DNA of 64,000 nt from Iodobacter sp025352645 (GTDB lineage: Bacteria; Pseudomonadota; Gammaproteobacteria; Burkholderiales; Chitinibacteraceae): NCBI RefSeq assembly GCF_033446605.1, contig NZ_JAWQUO010000001.1, positions 138,569 to 202,568 of the forward strand, read 5' to 3'. The first letter of the stretch is position 1, and each line of letters begins with the position of its first letter. The position numbers and the translations under genes were made by a program. Positions 25,863-34,256 of this stretch are shown here, piece by piece. The notes beneath the pieces were generated by a model that saw only the letters and a list, made by a program, of their open reading frames with translations, did not search any database and had not been told where the DNA came from.

Positions 25863-26507
25863 ATGAGCTTAGGACTTGTCGGACGTAAAGTCGGCATGAC
25901 CCGCGTATTTGCTGAGGATGGCGCGTCCATTCCGGTAACTGTGCTGGACATGTCAGCTAATCGCGTTACGCAAATCAAGACGCCGGAAACTGATGGCTAT
26001 TCAGCTGTTCAGGTTACTTTCGGTGCAAAGAAAGCTAGTCGTGTTAACAAGGCTCAAGCTGGCCACTTTGCGAAAGCAGGCGTGGAAGCAGGTTTGGGTT
26101 TGGTTGAATTTAACGTCACTGCTGAGAAATTGGCAGAATTGAAGGCTGGTGATCAGCTTTCAGTTGAGATGTTTGCGGCTGGTTCGTATGTTGATGTAAC
26201 TGGTACAACGCTAGGTAAAGGTTTTGCTGGTGTAATTAAGCGTCACCACTTTTCATCTAATCGTGCCTCCCACGGTAACTCGCGCTCGCATAATACGCCG
26301 GGTTCTATTGGTCAAGCGCAAGATCCAGGTCGTGTATTCCCTGGTAAGCGCATGGCAGGTCAATTGGGTAACGTTCAGCGTACCACCCAGAACCTGGAAA
26401 TCGTCCGTGTCGATGCCGAGCGTCAATTGTTGTTAGTTAAGGGTGCTGTCCCTGGCTGCAAGGGCAATGACGTCGTTGTTCGTCCGAGTGTGAAGGCAGG
26501 TGCGTAA
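25863..26507 (+). CDS. rplC: 50S ribosomal protein L3
   Basis: 214 residues from ATG 25863 (MSLGLVGRKVGMTRVF), with AAAGGATAT upstream; the frame to 25767 is leader. Loop residues near the peptidyl transferase centre (HNTPGSIGQAQDPGRVFPGKRMAGQ-type region) are intact. Its stop overlaps the rplD start (TAATG). Confidence 0.97.
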   Translation: MSLGLVGRKVGMTRVFAEDGASIPVTVLDMSANRVTQIKTPETDGYSAVQVTFGAKKASRVNKAQAGHFAKAGVEAGLGLVEFNVTAEKLAELKAGDQLSVEMFAAGSYVDVTGTTLGKGFAGVIKRHHFSSNRASHGNSRSHNTPGSIGQAQDPGRVFPGKRMAGQLGNVQRTTQNLEIVRVDAERQLLLVKGAVPGCKGNDVVVRPSVKAGA

Positions 26508-27127
26508 TGGATCTTAAAGTCATCAATGCTACCGGCGAGGCGCAAGCCGCTGTTGCTGGTTCCGATGCACTGTTCGCACGCGAGTTTAACGAAGCGCTGG
26601 TTCACCAAGTTGTGACCGCTTACTTCGCGAATGCTCGTAGCGGCAATCGTGCTCAAAAAGGTCGTGATAACGTAAGTCACTCGACCAAAAAGCCTTGGAA
26701 ACAGAAGGGTACTGGTCGTGCTCGTGCTGGTATGAGCTCCTCCCCGCTATGGCGTGGTGGTGGTCGTGCTTTCCCGAATAGCCCAGACGAAAACTTCTCC
26801 CAAAAAGTTAACCGCAAGATGTTCCGTGCTGGTATTGCGACCATTCTGTCGCAACTGGTTCGTGAAGAGCGTCTGGTGGTGGTGGAAAGCTTTATCGCTG
26901 AAACACCTAAGACTAAGGCATTCGCGCTGAAACTGGCTGCTATGCAGTTGGATTCCGTGTTGATCATTACTAAAGAGTTGGATGAGAACTTGTACCTTGC
27001 GTCGCGCAATCTTGCGCACGTTCTGGTCCTTGAGCCATCGCAAGCTGATCCAGTGAGCCTCGTTCGTTATAAGAAAGTGGTTATCACTCGCGAAGCGTTG
27101 CAAGCTTTTGAGGAGTTGTACGCATGA
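26507..27127 (+). CDS. rplD: 50S ribosomal protein L4
   Basis: 206 residues; long internal loop lining the exit tunnel contains KPWKQKGTGRARAG. In gammaproteobacteria L4 also represses the S10 operon by promoting leader termination. Overlaps rplC by one base and rplW by four. Confidence 0.97.
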   Translation: MDLKVINATGEAQAAVAGSDALFAREFNEALVHQVVTAYFANARSGNRAQKGRDNVSHSTKKPWKQKGTGRARAGMSSSPLWRGGGRAFPNSPDENFSQKVNRKMFRAGIATILSQLVREERLVVVESFIAETPKTKAFALKLAAMQLDSVLIITKELDENLYLASRNLAHVLVLEPSQADPVSLVRYKKVVITREALQAFEELYA

Positions 27128-27429
27128 TGCAATTCTCTGAAAATCGTCTGCTTCAAGTTCTTTTGGCACCTATCGTGTCAGAAAAGACCACTTTTGTGGC
27201 TGAAAAGAATGACCAAGTTGTTTTCCGTGTTTCCACGGACGCTACTAAGGCAGAAATCAAGGCCGCTGTTGAGCTTCTCTTTAAAGTGAAGGTTGAAGGC
27301 GTGTCGACATTAAATGTCAAGGGCAAGGGCAAGAAATTTGGTCGTACCGTAGGTCGTCGCAAGGACTGGAAAAAGGCTTACATTAGCCTTGCTGCAGGCC
27401 AAGAGCTCGACCTCGCGGCAGCGCAGTAA
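27124..27429 (+). CDS. rplW: 50S ribosomal protein L23
   Basis: Exit-tunnel rim protein that docks trigger factor and SRP; 101 residues. Starts at ATG 27124 within the rplD stop (ATGA), or ATG 27127 one codon later. Conserved LLAPIVSEK and the loop KGKGKKFGRTVGRRKDWKKA are present. Confidence 0.96.
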   Translation: MMQFSENRLLQVLLAPIVSEKTTFVAEKNDQVVFRVSTDATKAEIKAAVELLFKVKVEGVSTLNVKGKGKKFGRTVGRRKDWKKAYISLAAGQELDLAAAQ

Positions 27430-27441
27430 AGGAGACTGAAA

Positions 27442-28278
27442 ATGGCATTGGTAAAAGTAAAACCGACGTCCCCCGGTCGCCGCGCCGTCGTCAAGGTTGT
27501 GAACTCGGATCTGCACAAAGGTGCTCCGTACGCTCCTTTGCTCGAATCGCAAAGCAAGACTGCTGGTCGTAACAACCGTGGTGTGATCACAACCCGTCAT
27601 ATGGGTGGTGGTCATAAGCAGCATTATCGTCTTATCGACTTTAAGCGCAATGATAAGGACGGTATCGTAGGTCGCGTTGAGCGCCTTGAATACGATCCTA
27701 ACCGTACCGCTAATATCGCGTTGCTTTGCTACGCTGATGGCGAGCGTCGTTACATCATTGCTCCTAAAGGCCTGAAGGCTGATATGACTGTGATTTCTGG
27801 CTCGGATGCGCCGATTAAGGTGGGTAATACCCTCCCTATCCGCAATATCCCAGTTGGTTCCACTATTCACTGCATCGAACTGCAGCCAGGTAAAGGCGCT
27901 CAGTTAGCGCGTTCTGCTGGTGCGGGTGTTCAATTGCTGGCTCGTGAAGGTGCTTACGCTCAATTGCGTCTGCGCTCAGGCGAAATCCGTAAGGTTCACG
28001 TTGATTGCCGTGCAACAATCGGTGAAGTAGGTAACGAAGAGCATAACCTTCGCTCCTACGGTAAAGCAGGTGCTAAGCGTTGGTTGGGTATTCGTCCAAC
28101 TGTACGTGGTACTGCAATGAACCCGGTTGATCACCCTCACGGTGGTGGTGAAGGTCGTACTGGTGAAGGTCGTGTTCCAGTAAGTCCATGGGGCCAGCCT
28201 GCTAAGGGCTATCGCACTCGTCGCAATAAGCGCACAAGCAATATGATCGTGCGTCGTCGTCCCGCGAATAAGAGGTAA
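27442..28278 (+). CDS. rplB: 50S ribosomal protein L2
   Basis: Core peptidyl-transferase-region protein; 278 residues. The conserved NPVDHPHGGGEGRTGEGR contains the functional histidine. AAAGGAGAC before the ATG. Confidence 0.98.
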   Translation: MALVKVKPTSPGRRAVVKVVNSDLHKGAPYAPLLESQSKTAGRNNRGVITTRHMGGGHKQHYRLIDFKRNDKDGIVGRVERLEYDPNRTANIALLCYADGERRYIIAPKGLKADMTVISGSDAPIKVGNTLPIRNIPVGSTIHCIELQPGKGAQLARSAGAGVQLLAREGAYAQLRLRSGEIRKVHVDCRATIGEVGNEEHNLRSYGKAGAKRWLGIRPTVRGTAMNPVDHPHGGGEGRTGEGRVPVSPWGQPAKGYRTRRNKRTSNMIVRRRPANKR

Positions 28279-28283
28279 TGTAA

Positions 28284-28559
28284 ATGGCACGTTCTATTAA
28301 AAAAGGCCCATTCGTTGACCTACACCTGATCAAAAAGGTGGAAACTGCCCGCGCGGCGAACGACAAGCGTCCAGTGAAAACTTGGTCACGCCGTTCTACT
28401 GTGTTGCCAGACTTCGTTGGTCTGACAATTGCGGTTCACAATGGTAAGCAGCACGTTCCAGTATATGTGAACGAAAACATGGTTGGACACAAGCTGGGCG
28501 AGTTTGCACTCACCCGCACGTTCAAAGGCCATGCTGCGGACAAAAAAGCCAAGCGATAA
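28284..28559 (+). CDS. rpsS: 30S ribosomal protein S19
   Basis: 91 residues; MARSIKKGPFVDLHL start and GHKLGEFALTRTFKGH motif are diagnostic. Follows rplB after five bases. Confidence 0.98.
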   Translation: MARSIKKGPFVDLHLIKKVETARAANDKRPVKTWSRRSTVLPDFVGLTIAVHNGKQHVPVYVNENMVGHKLGEFALTRTFKGHAADKKAKR

Positions 28560-28568
28560 GGTGAAGAC

Positions 28569-28898
28569 ATGCAAGTATCTGCTGTATTAAGCAACACTCG
28601 CCTCTCCGCCCAAAAAGCGCGGCTGGTCGCTGACCTAGTCCGTGGCAAGCCGGTAGAGCAGGCGTTGAACATCCTGGCCTTCTGCCCTAAAAAGGGCGCA
28701 GTTTTAATCAAGAAGGTTTTGGAATCCGCTATTGCCAATGCTGAGCACAATGAAGGCGCCGATATCGACGCACTCAAAGTGACCACAATTTTTGTGGATA
28801 AGGGACCTTCTCTTAAGCGTTTCAGCGCACGTGCCAAAGGCCGTGGCAATCGTATCGAGAAGCAAACTTGCCATATCACATTGATTGTTGGCGATTAA
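28569..28898 (+). CDS. rplV: 50S ribosomal protein L22
   Basis: 109 residues, exit-tunnel protein; SAQKARLVADLVRGKPVEQAL and the beta-hairpin end KGRGNRIEKQTCHITLIVGD are typical. AAGGTGAAG upstream. Confidence 0.97.
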   Translation: MQVSAVLSNTRLSAQKARLVADLVRGKPVEQALNILAFCPKKGAVLIKKVLESAIANAEHNEGADIDALKVTTIFVDKGPSLKRFSARAKGRGNRIEKQTCHITLIVGD

Positions 28899-28907
28899 GG
28901 AGCGACT

Positions 28908-29615
28908 ATGGGTCAGAAAGTTCATCCGACGGGTTTTCGTCTCGCCGTCACCAAGAACTGGGCTTCGCGTTGGTACGCCAACAGTAGCAATTTTGCCGGT
29001 ATGCTCAATGAGGACATCGCTGTACGCGATTACCTGAAAAAGAAACTGGCCAGTGCTTCGGTGAGTCGTGTCGTAATCGAGCGTCCGGCTAAGAACGCTA
29101 AAATCACTATCTACACGGCTCGTCCGGGTGTGGTGATTGGTAAGAAGGGTGAGGATATTGAGCAGCTTAAGAAAGCGCTGCAAAAAATCCTAAATGTGCC
29201 TGTGCATGTAAACATCGAAGAAGTGCGTAAGCCTGAAATCGATGCACAAATTATTGCCGATAGCATTTCTGCGCAGCTTGAAAAGCGCGTAATGTTCCGT
29301 CGTGCGATGAAGCGTGCTATGCAAAATGCAATGCGCCTTGGTGCCCAAGGTATCAAAATCATGTCGTCTGGTCGTTTGAACGGCATCGAAATTGCGCGTT
29401 GCGAGTGGTATCGTGAAGGCCGTGTGCCTTTGCATACTCTGCGTGCTGATATTGATTACGCGACTTCTGAAGCCAAAACCACCTACGGTATCATTGGTAT
29501 CAAGGTTTGGGTTTATAAAGGCGAAATGAAGCCGGGCGAAAAGGCTGCTGAACCAGCGCCTGAAGCTCAGAAGAAAAACGCACGGAAGGGGCCACGTAAT
29601 GCTGCAGCCAACTAG
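28908..29615 (+). CDS. rpsC: 30S ribosomal protein S3
   Basis: mRNA-entry-tunnel protein with helicase role; 235 residues. MGQKVHPTGFRLAVTKNW start, KH domain with VIGKKGEDIEQL, and a charged low-complexity C-terminal tail. The last 17 bases overlap rplP. Confidence 0.97.
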   Translation: MGQKVHPTGFRLAVTKNWASRWYANSSNFAGMLNEDIAVRDYLKKKLASASVSRVVIERPAKNAKITIYTARPGVVIGKKGEDIEQLKKALQKILNVPVHVNIEEVRKPEIDAQIIADSISAQLEKRVMFRRAMKRAMQNAMRLGAQGIKIMSSGRLNGIEIARCEWYREGRVPLHTLRADIDYATSEAKTTYGIIGIKVWVYKGEMKPGEKAAEPAPEAQKKNARKGPRNAAAN

Positions 29616-30018
29616 ACTTAAGTATCGCAAGGTCCAGAAGGGCCGTAACACGGGTATTGCTACTCGTGGTAATAGCGTTGCTTTTGGTGTGTTTGGGCTC
29701 AAGGCCACAAGTCGTGGTCGTCTGACTGCACGTCAGATCGAATCCGCACGTCGTGCAATCACGCGTTATATTAAGCGTGGTGGCCGTGTATGGATTCGTA
29801 CGTTCCCAGATAAGCCAATCTCTACCAAGCCCGCTGAAGTGCGAATGGGTAATGGTAAGGGTAGCCCGGATTACTGGGTTGCTGAGATTCAACCAGGCAA
29901 AGTATTGTATGAGTTGGATGGTGTTGATGAAGCAGTTGCACGTGAGGCTTTCCGCCTTGCTTCTGCTAAGTTGCCATTCGCGACTACCTTTGTCACTCGT
30001 CAGGCGGGACAACGATGA
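29599..30018 (+). CDS. rplP: 50S ribosomal protein L16
   Basis: 139 residues starting MLQPTRLKYRKVQKGRNTG; contains EVRMGNGKGSPDYWVAEI near the A-site tRNA contact. The start lies inside rpsC (17-base overlap) and the stop overlaps rpmC by four bases. Confidence 0.97.
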   Translation: MLQPTRLKYRKVQKGRNTGIATRGNSVAFGVFGLKATSRGRLTARQIESARRAITRYIKRGGRVWIRTFPDKPISTKPAEVRMGNGKGSPDYWVAEIQPGKVLYELDGVDEAVAREAFRLASAKLPFATTFVTRQAGQR

Positions 30019-30203
30019 AAGCTGCTGAACTACATCAGAAATCTGTTGAAGAGCTGAAGGCTGAGTTGACCGCATTGTTGAAGGCGCAATTTAGCTTGCG
30101 TATGCAGCATGCGACGGGTCAACTGGCAAAGCCAAGCGAACTCAACCGTGTGCGCAAAGATATTGCGCGCGTTCATACCATCATGGCTCAGAAGGCGGCT
30201 TAA
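30015..30203 (+). CDS. rpmC: 50S ribosomal protein L29
   Basis: 62-residue two-helix protein near the tunnel exit; MKAAELHQKSVEELKAEL and RKDIARVHTIMAQK are family text. ATGA overlap with rplP. Confidence 0.96.
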   Translation: MKAAELHQKSVEELKAELTALLKAQFSLRMQHATGQLAKPSELNRVRKDIARVHTIMAQKAA

Positions 30204-30205
30204 CG

Positions 30206-30466
30206 ATGTCTGAAGCTAAACTGAAGCGCGAACTGACAGGCCGTATCGTCAGCGACAAAATGGATAAGACTGTTACCGTGTTGGTAGAGCGTCTGGTTAA
30301 ACACCCGCTCTACGGCAAGATGATGCGTCGTTCCAAAAAATACCATGCGCACGACGAAAGCAATCAATATCACGAAGGTGATTTAGTTACAATCGTAGAA
30401 ATTCGTCCACTGTCCAAAACCAAAAATTGGGCTGTGACGACGCTGGTAGAAAAAGCTCGTAATTAA
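30206..30466 (+). CDS. rpsQ: 30S ribosomal protein S17
   Basis: 86-residue OB-fold protein; LTGRIVSDKMDKTVTVLVER and HPLYGK, then IVEIRPLSKTKNW. Last gene before the promoter/terminator break leading to rplN. Confidence 0.97.
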   Translation: MSEAKLKRELTGRIVSDKMDKTVTVLVERLVKHPLYGKMMRRSKKYHAHDESNQYHEGDLVTIVEIRPLSKTKNWAVTTLVEKARN

Positions 30467-30480
30467 TATTTAATACGTGC

Positions 30481-30509
30481 TTGCGCGGGTATTGTGCTTT
30501 ATGTACAAT
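30481..30509 (+). promoter_or_regulatory. Candidate spc operon promoter
   Basis: -35 TTGCGC (30481-30486), 17-base spacer, -10 TACAAT (30504-30509), followed by GCCCGC. It lies inside the arms of the overlapping hairpin. Leader to rplN would be about 138 bases. Confidence 0.55.
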
Positions 30510-30521
30510 GCCCGCTTTCTT
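30485..30521 (+). terminator. Hairpin after rpsQ
   Basis: Thirteen-base stem GCGGGTATTGTGC (30485-30497) and GTACAATGCCCGC (30503-30515) with two wobble pairs, loop TTTAT, then TTTCTT. It would end S10-operon transcripts while the same DNA carries a promoter for the spc operon. Confidence 0.65.
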
Positions 30522-30586
30522 ATCCATATATAACATCACGTTTTATATGGAGTTCTTCCCTACGGGATCCAAAACTAGCTGCTAAT

Positions 30587-30620
30587 GCTCGGTTTTGCCG
30601 AGCGACTCGGTTTTGCCGAG
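30587..30620 (+). repeat. Twin hairpin repeat in the rplN leader
   Basis: The 15-base unit CTCGGTTTTGCCGAG occurs twice, at 30588-30602 and 30606-30620. Each copy is a five-base perfect stem with TTTTG loop; the first extends by one G-C pair. They end 33 bases before rplN. Confidence 0.75.
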
Positions 30621-30653
30621 ATTATAGGCGGAAAAAGTTGGAGGTTTGTTTCA

Positions 30654-31022
30654 ATGATTCAAATGCAAACTAGGCTTGAAGTTGCCGATAACACTGGTGC
30701 ACGTTCAGTAATGTGCATTAAGGTTCTTGGTGGTTCCAAGCGTCGCTACGCTTCGGTGGGCGATATTATCAAGGTTGCCATTAAAGATGCTGCCCCTCGT
30801 GGCCGTGTTAAAAAAGGTGACGTATATAGCGCCGTAGTGGTTCGCACCGCTAAGGGCGTACGCCGTGCTGATGGTTCGCTTATCAAGTTTGATGGCAACG
30901 CTGCAGTTCTCCTTAACGCCAAGCTTGAGCCAATTGGTACCCGTATTTTTGGGCCAGTGACTCGTGAGCTGCGCAATGAACGATTTATGAAAATCGTTTC
31001 ACTTGCGCCAGAAGTGTTGTAA
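30654..31022 (+). CDS. rplN: 50S ribosomal protein L14
   Basis: 122 residues from ATG 30654 (MIQMQTRLEVADNTGARSVMCIKVLGGS), preceded by TTGGAGG; upstream in-frame codons belong to the leader. Opens the spc operon. L14 contacts 16S helix 14 in intersubunit bridge B8. Confidence 0.97.
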   Translation: MIQMQTRLEVADNTGARSVMCIKVLGGSKRRYASVGDIIKVAIKDAAPRGRVKKGDVYSAVVVRTAKGVRRADGSLIKFDGNAAVLLNAKLEPIGTRIFGPVTRELRNERFMKIVSLAPEVL

Positions 31023-31032
31023 GGGGACGGGC

Positions 31033-31353
31033 ATGAACAAGATTCGCAAAGGCGATGAAATCATCGTTATCACAGGCAAGGACAACGGCAAGCGCGGTAC
31101 AGTGCTGCGCGTAATCCCGGCTGAAGATCGTGTCGTGGTTGAAGGCGTTAATGTGGTGAAAAAACACCAAAAGCCTAATCCAATGCGCGGTGTACAGGGC
31201 GGTATCGTCGAAAAGACTATGCCGGTTCACATTTCTAATGTTGCCTTGTTTAACACTGCAACGGGCAAGGCTGATCGCGTTGGCTTCAAGACTTTAGAGG
31301 ATGGCCATAAGGTTCGTTTCTTTAAGTCTAGTGGCGAAGTGGTTGGCGGCTAA
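31033..31353 (+). CDS. rplX: 50S ribosomal protein L24
   Basis: 106-residue assembly-initiator protein with KOW motif (KIRKGDEIIVITGKDNGKRG). ATG 31033 follows AAGGGGA; the upstream frame overlaps rplN and is not used. Confidence 0.97.
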   Translation: MNKIRKGDEIIVITGKDNGKRGTVLRVIPAEDRVVVEGVNVVKKHQKPNPMRGVQGGIVEKTMPVHISNVALFNTATGKADRVGFKTLEDGHKVRFFKSSGEVVGG

Positions 31354-31365
31354 GGGGTGATGAAA

Positions 31366-31905
31366 ATGGCTCGTCTGCAAGAGTTTTATAAAGAACAAGT
31401 AATTCCGAAACTGGTTGAACAGTTCGGCTATAAGTCCATCATGCAAGTTCCACGCATCGACAAAATTACCATTAACATGGGTGTTGGCGAAGCGATTGCG
31501 GATAAGAAAGTGATGGACCATGCTGTTGGTGATTTGGTGAAAATTGCTGGTCAAAAGCCGGTTGTTACTGTTGCTAAAAAGTCGATTGCTGGTTTTAAGA
31601 TTCGTGAAGGGTATCCGGTTGGCTGCAAAGTGACTTTGCGCCGCGAACGCATGTTCGAATTCCTGGATCGTCTGGTAACGGTTGCTCTGCCACGTGTACG
31701 CGATTTCCGCGGCGTGAGTGGTAAGTCGTTTGACGGTCGTGGTAATTTCAATATGGGCGTACGTGAGCAAATCATTTTCCCAGAAATCGAATACGACAAG
31801 ATTGACGCTTTGCGTGGTATGAATATTACGATTACCACTACAGCTAAATCCGATGAAGAAGCGCGTGCTTTACTCGCTTGCTTCAAGTTCCCATTCAAGA
31901 GTTGA
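31366..31905 (+). CDS. rplE: 50S ribosomal protein L5
   Basis: 5S rRNA-binding protein, 179 residues. ATG 31366 gives MARLQEFYKEQV with AAGGGG eight bases upstream; ATG 31360 would leave only two bases of spacing. KITINMGVGEAIADKK and FDGRGNFNMGVREQ are hallmark segments. Confidence 0.97.
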   Translation: MARLQEFYKEQVIPKLVEQFGYKSIMQVPRIDKITINMGVGEAIADKKVMDHAVGDLVKIAGQKPVVTVAKKSIAGFKIREGYPVGCKVTLRRERMFEFLDRLVTVALPRVRDFRGVSGKSFDGRGNFNMGVREQIIFPEIEYDKIDALRGMNITITTTAKSDEEARALLACFKFPFKS

Positions 31906-31912
31906 GGCAACC

Positions 31913-32218
31913 ATGGCTAAAGTCGCAGTGATTAAGCGTGAGGAAAAGCGTCGTGCAACCGTCGCCAAGTACGCCGCCAAGCGTGAAAAGCTGATGGCGG
32001 TCATCAATGACCAGAATGCATCTGACGAAGAGCGTTTTGCTGCTCGTTTGCAATTCCAGCAGCTTCCGCGTAATGCAAGCCCAGTACGTCTAGTAAATCG
32101 TTGTTCGATTACTGGTCGTGGTCGTGGCGTGTATCGCAAATTCGGACTCGGCCGTATCAAGCTACGTGAACTCGCCTTCAAGGGTGAAGTTCCTGGCATG
32201 GTCAAGGCTAGCTGGTAA
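31913..32218 (+). CDS. rpsN: 30S ribosomal protein S14
   Basis: 101-residue long form without the zinc-binding cysteine cluster. Ends NRCSITGRGRGVYRKFGLGR-type text then ELAFKGEVPGMVKASW. ATG 31913 follows TTGAGG; the longer frame overlaps rplE. Confidence 0.97.
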   Translation: MAKVAVIKREEKRRATVAKYAAKREKLMAVINDQNASDEERFAARLQFQQLPRNASPVRLVNRCSITGRGRGVYRKFGLGRIKLRELAFKGEVPGMVKASW

Positions 32219-32233
32219 TAGGAGAGATAAAAC

Positions 32234-32626
32234 ATGGCAATGCATGATCCTATCGCCGATATGCTAACCCGTATTCGCAACGCGCAACGCGCGGACAAGG
32301 CACAAGTTACAATGCCATCGTCCACGCTAAAGTTAGCAATTGCTGGCGTGTTGCAAGATGAAGGTTATATCGAATCGTTTGAAGTCGCAGGTGAAGTTAA
32401 GCCTGTTCTGACCATCGAACTCAAGTACTACGCTGGTCGTCCGGTTATCGAGCGTTTGGACCGTGTGTCCAAGCCGGGTCTGCGCATCTACAAAGGTGCT
32501 ACAGAAATCCCAACGGTGATGAACGGTCTGGGTGTGGCTATTTTGTCCACCTCCAAAGGCGTAATGACAGATCGCAAAGCACGTGCCAATGGTATTGGTG
32601 GCGAGCTTCTGTGCGTCGTCGCTTAA
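32234..32626 (+). CDS. rpsH: 30S ribosomal protein S8
   Basis: 130 residues; MHDPIADMLTRIRNAQ and C-terminal STSKGVMTDRKARANGIGGE. In E. coli S8 represses the spc operon at rplE. GGAG upstream. Confidence 0.97.
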   Translation: MAMHDPIADMLTRIRNAQRADKAQVTMPSSTLKLAIAGVLQDEGYIESFEVAGEVKPVLTIELKYYAGRPVIERLDRVSKPGLRIYKGATEIPTVMNGLGVAILSTSKGVMTDRKARANGIGGELLCVVA

Positions 32627-32638
32627 AGAGGTGAATCG

Positions 32639-33172
32639 ATGTCTCGCGTAGCAAAAAACCCAGTAGTTATCCCAGCAGGCGTTGAAGTTCAATTCGCAGC
32701 TGGTGAAATCGTTGTGAAGGGCCCGCACGGCACAATGACGCAAGCACTTTGTGTTGATGTTGACGTTAAGGTTGAGGACAATGCCGTTCAATTTGCCGCC
32801 AAGAGTGCATCTAAGCATGCTCGCTCTATGTCCGGTACATTGCGTGCGTTGGTAAACAACATGGTAGCAGGCGTTTCTAAAGGCTTTGAGCGTAAGCTCT
32901 TGCTGGTAGGCGTTGGTTACCGTGCTCAGGCTCAAGGCGATGTCTTGAACCTGACTCTCGGCTTTTCTCATCCAGTTGCGCATACAATGCCAGCGGGTGT
33001 GAAGGTGGAAACCCCGACACAAACCGAAATCGTCCTCAAGGGCGCCGACAAGCAACTAGTTGGTCAAGTTGCAGCCGAAATCCGTGAATACCGTAAACCA
33101 GAGCCATATAAAGGCAAGGGTGTACGTTATTCGGATGAGGTTGTCGTATTGAAAGAAACCAAGAAGAAGTAA
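32639..33172 (+). CDS. rplF: 50S ribosomal protein L6
   Basis: 177 residues with two repeated alpha/beta domains; MSRVAKNPVVIPAGVEV start and C-terminal PEPYKGKGVRYSDEVV motif. Confidence 0.97.
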   Translation: MSRVAKNPVVIPAGVEVQFAAGEIVVKGPHGTMTQALCVDVDVKVEDNAVQFAAKSASKHARSMSGTLRALVNNMVAGVSKGFERKLLLVGVGYRAQAQGDVLNLTLGFSHPVAHTMPAGVKVETPTQTEIVLKGADKQLVGQVAAEIREYRKPEPYKGKGVRYSDEVVVLKETKKK

Positions 33173-33185
33173 TCGAGGCTGAATC

Positions 33186-33539
33186 ATGGACAAGAACCAA
33201 GCTCGACTCCGCCGCGCACGTAAAACCCGTGCAAAGATTGCGGAGCTCAAGATGTTGCGTCTGTCGGTGCACCGCACCAACAGTCACATCTACGCCCAGA
33301 TCATCGACGAAACCGGTGGTAAAGTACTGGTTTCTGCTTCAACACTTGAAGCAGATGTTCGTAGCCAAATCAAGAACGGCGGCTCTGTTGATGCCGCAGT
33401 CGTGATTGGCAAGCGTATCGCTGAAAAAGCGAAAGCTGCGGGTGTCGAAACGGTTGCATTTGACCGTTCCGGCTTCAAATATCACGGCCGTGTTAAGGCC
33501 TTAGCTGATGCCGCTCGTGAGGGCGGCCTCGTCTTCTAA
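33186..33539 (+). CDS. rplR: 50S ribosomal protein L18
   Basis: 117-residue 5S rRNA-binding protein; RLSVHRTNSHIYAQIID and C-terminal FDRSGFKYHGRVKALADAAR. Confidence 0.97.
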   Translation: MDKNQARLRRARKTRAKIAELKMLRLSVHRTNSHIYAQIIDETGGKVLVSASTLEADVRSQIKNGGSVDAAVVIGKRIAEKAKAAGVETVAFDRSGFKYHGRVKALADAAREGGLVF

Positions 33540-33558
33540 TTGAGTTTGGAGTTGATAT

Positions 33559-34074
33559 ATGGCTAAGAACGATATGGAAGAACGCGGCGACGGCCTTCGT
33601 GAAAAGATGGTCGCTGTAAATCGCGTTACCAAAGTCGTCAAGGGTGGTCGTATCCTTGGTTTTGCCGCACTGACAGTAGTTGGTGATGGTGATGGCGGCG
33701 TTGGCATGGGCAAGGGCAAGTCGAAAGAAGTGCCTGTAGCCGTACAAAAAGCAATGGAAGAAGCTCGACGCAAATTGCAGAAGGTTTCTTTGAATGGCGG
33801 CACTATCCAACACACCGTTTACGGCAAGCATGGCGCGACTACCGTGTTTATGCAACCTGCTGCAAATGGTAAGGGTATTATTGCTGGCGGCCCAATGCGT
33901 GCTGTGTTCGAAGTTATGGGTATCCATAATATTTCGGCAAAGTGCCATGGTTCGACCAACCCGTACAACATTGTGCGTGCAACATTAAACGGTCTTTCTA
34001 AGCTGCATACACCAGCGGATATCGCTGCGAAACGTGGTAAGAGCGTTGAAGAGATTCTAGGGGCTGCTAAATGA
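33559..34074 (+). CDS. rpsE: 30S ribosomal protein S5
   Basis: 171 residues; double-stranded-RNA-binding N-domain with REKMVAVNRVTKVVKGGR and the spectinomycin loop GDGDGGVGMGKGKSKEVP, unaltered. Overlaps rpmD by four bases. Confidence 0.97.
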   Translation: MAKNDMEERGDGLREKMVAVNRVTKVVKGGRILGFAALTVVGDGDGGVGMGKGKSKEVPVAVQKAMEEARRKLQKVSLNGGTIQHTVYGKHGATTVFMQPAANGKGIIAGGPMRAVFEVMGIHNISAKCHGSTNPYNIVRATLNGLSKLHTPADIAAKRGKSVEEILGAAK

Positions 34075-34256
34075 GCGACTCTAAGAAATTCAAAGTAACT
34101 TTAGTTAAAAGTCTGATTGGTCGACTGGAAGCTCACAAGGCTTGCGCCCGTGGCTTAGGTCTCCGTCGTCTTAACAGTAGCTCTGAAGTGATCGATACCC
34201 CAGAAAATCGTGGTATGGCTAACAAGATTAGCTACCTACTGAAGGTGGAAGGCTAA
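34071..34256 (+). CDS. rpmD: 50S ribosomal protein L30
   Basis: 61-residue protein; KVTLVKSLIGRLEAHKACAR is the family text. Begins in the rpsE stop (ATGA) and abuts rplO. Confidence 0.96.
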   Translation: MSDSKKFKVTLVKSLIGRLEAHKACARGLGLRRLNSSSEVIDTPENRGMANKISYLLKVEG

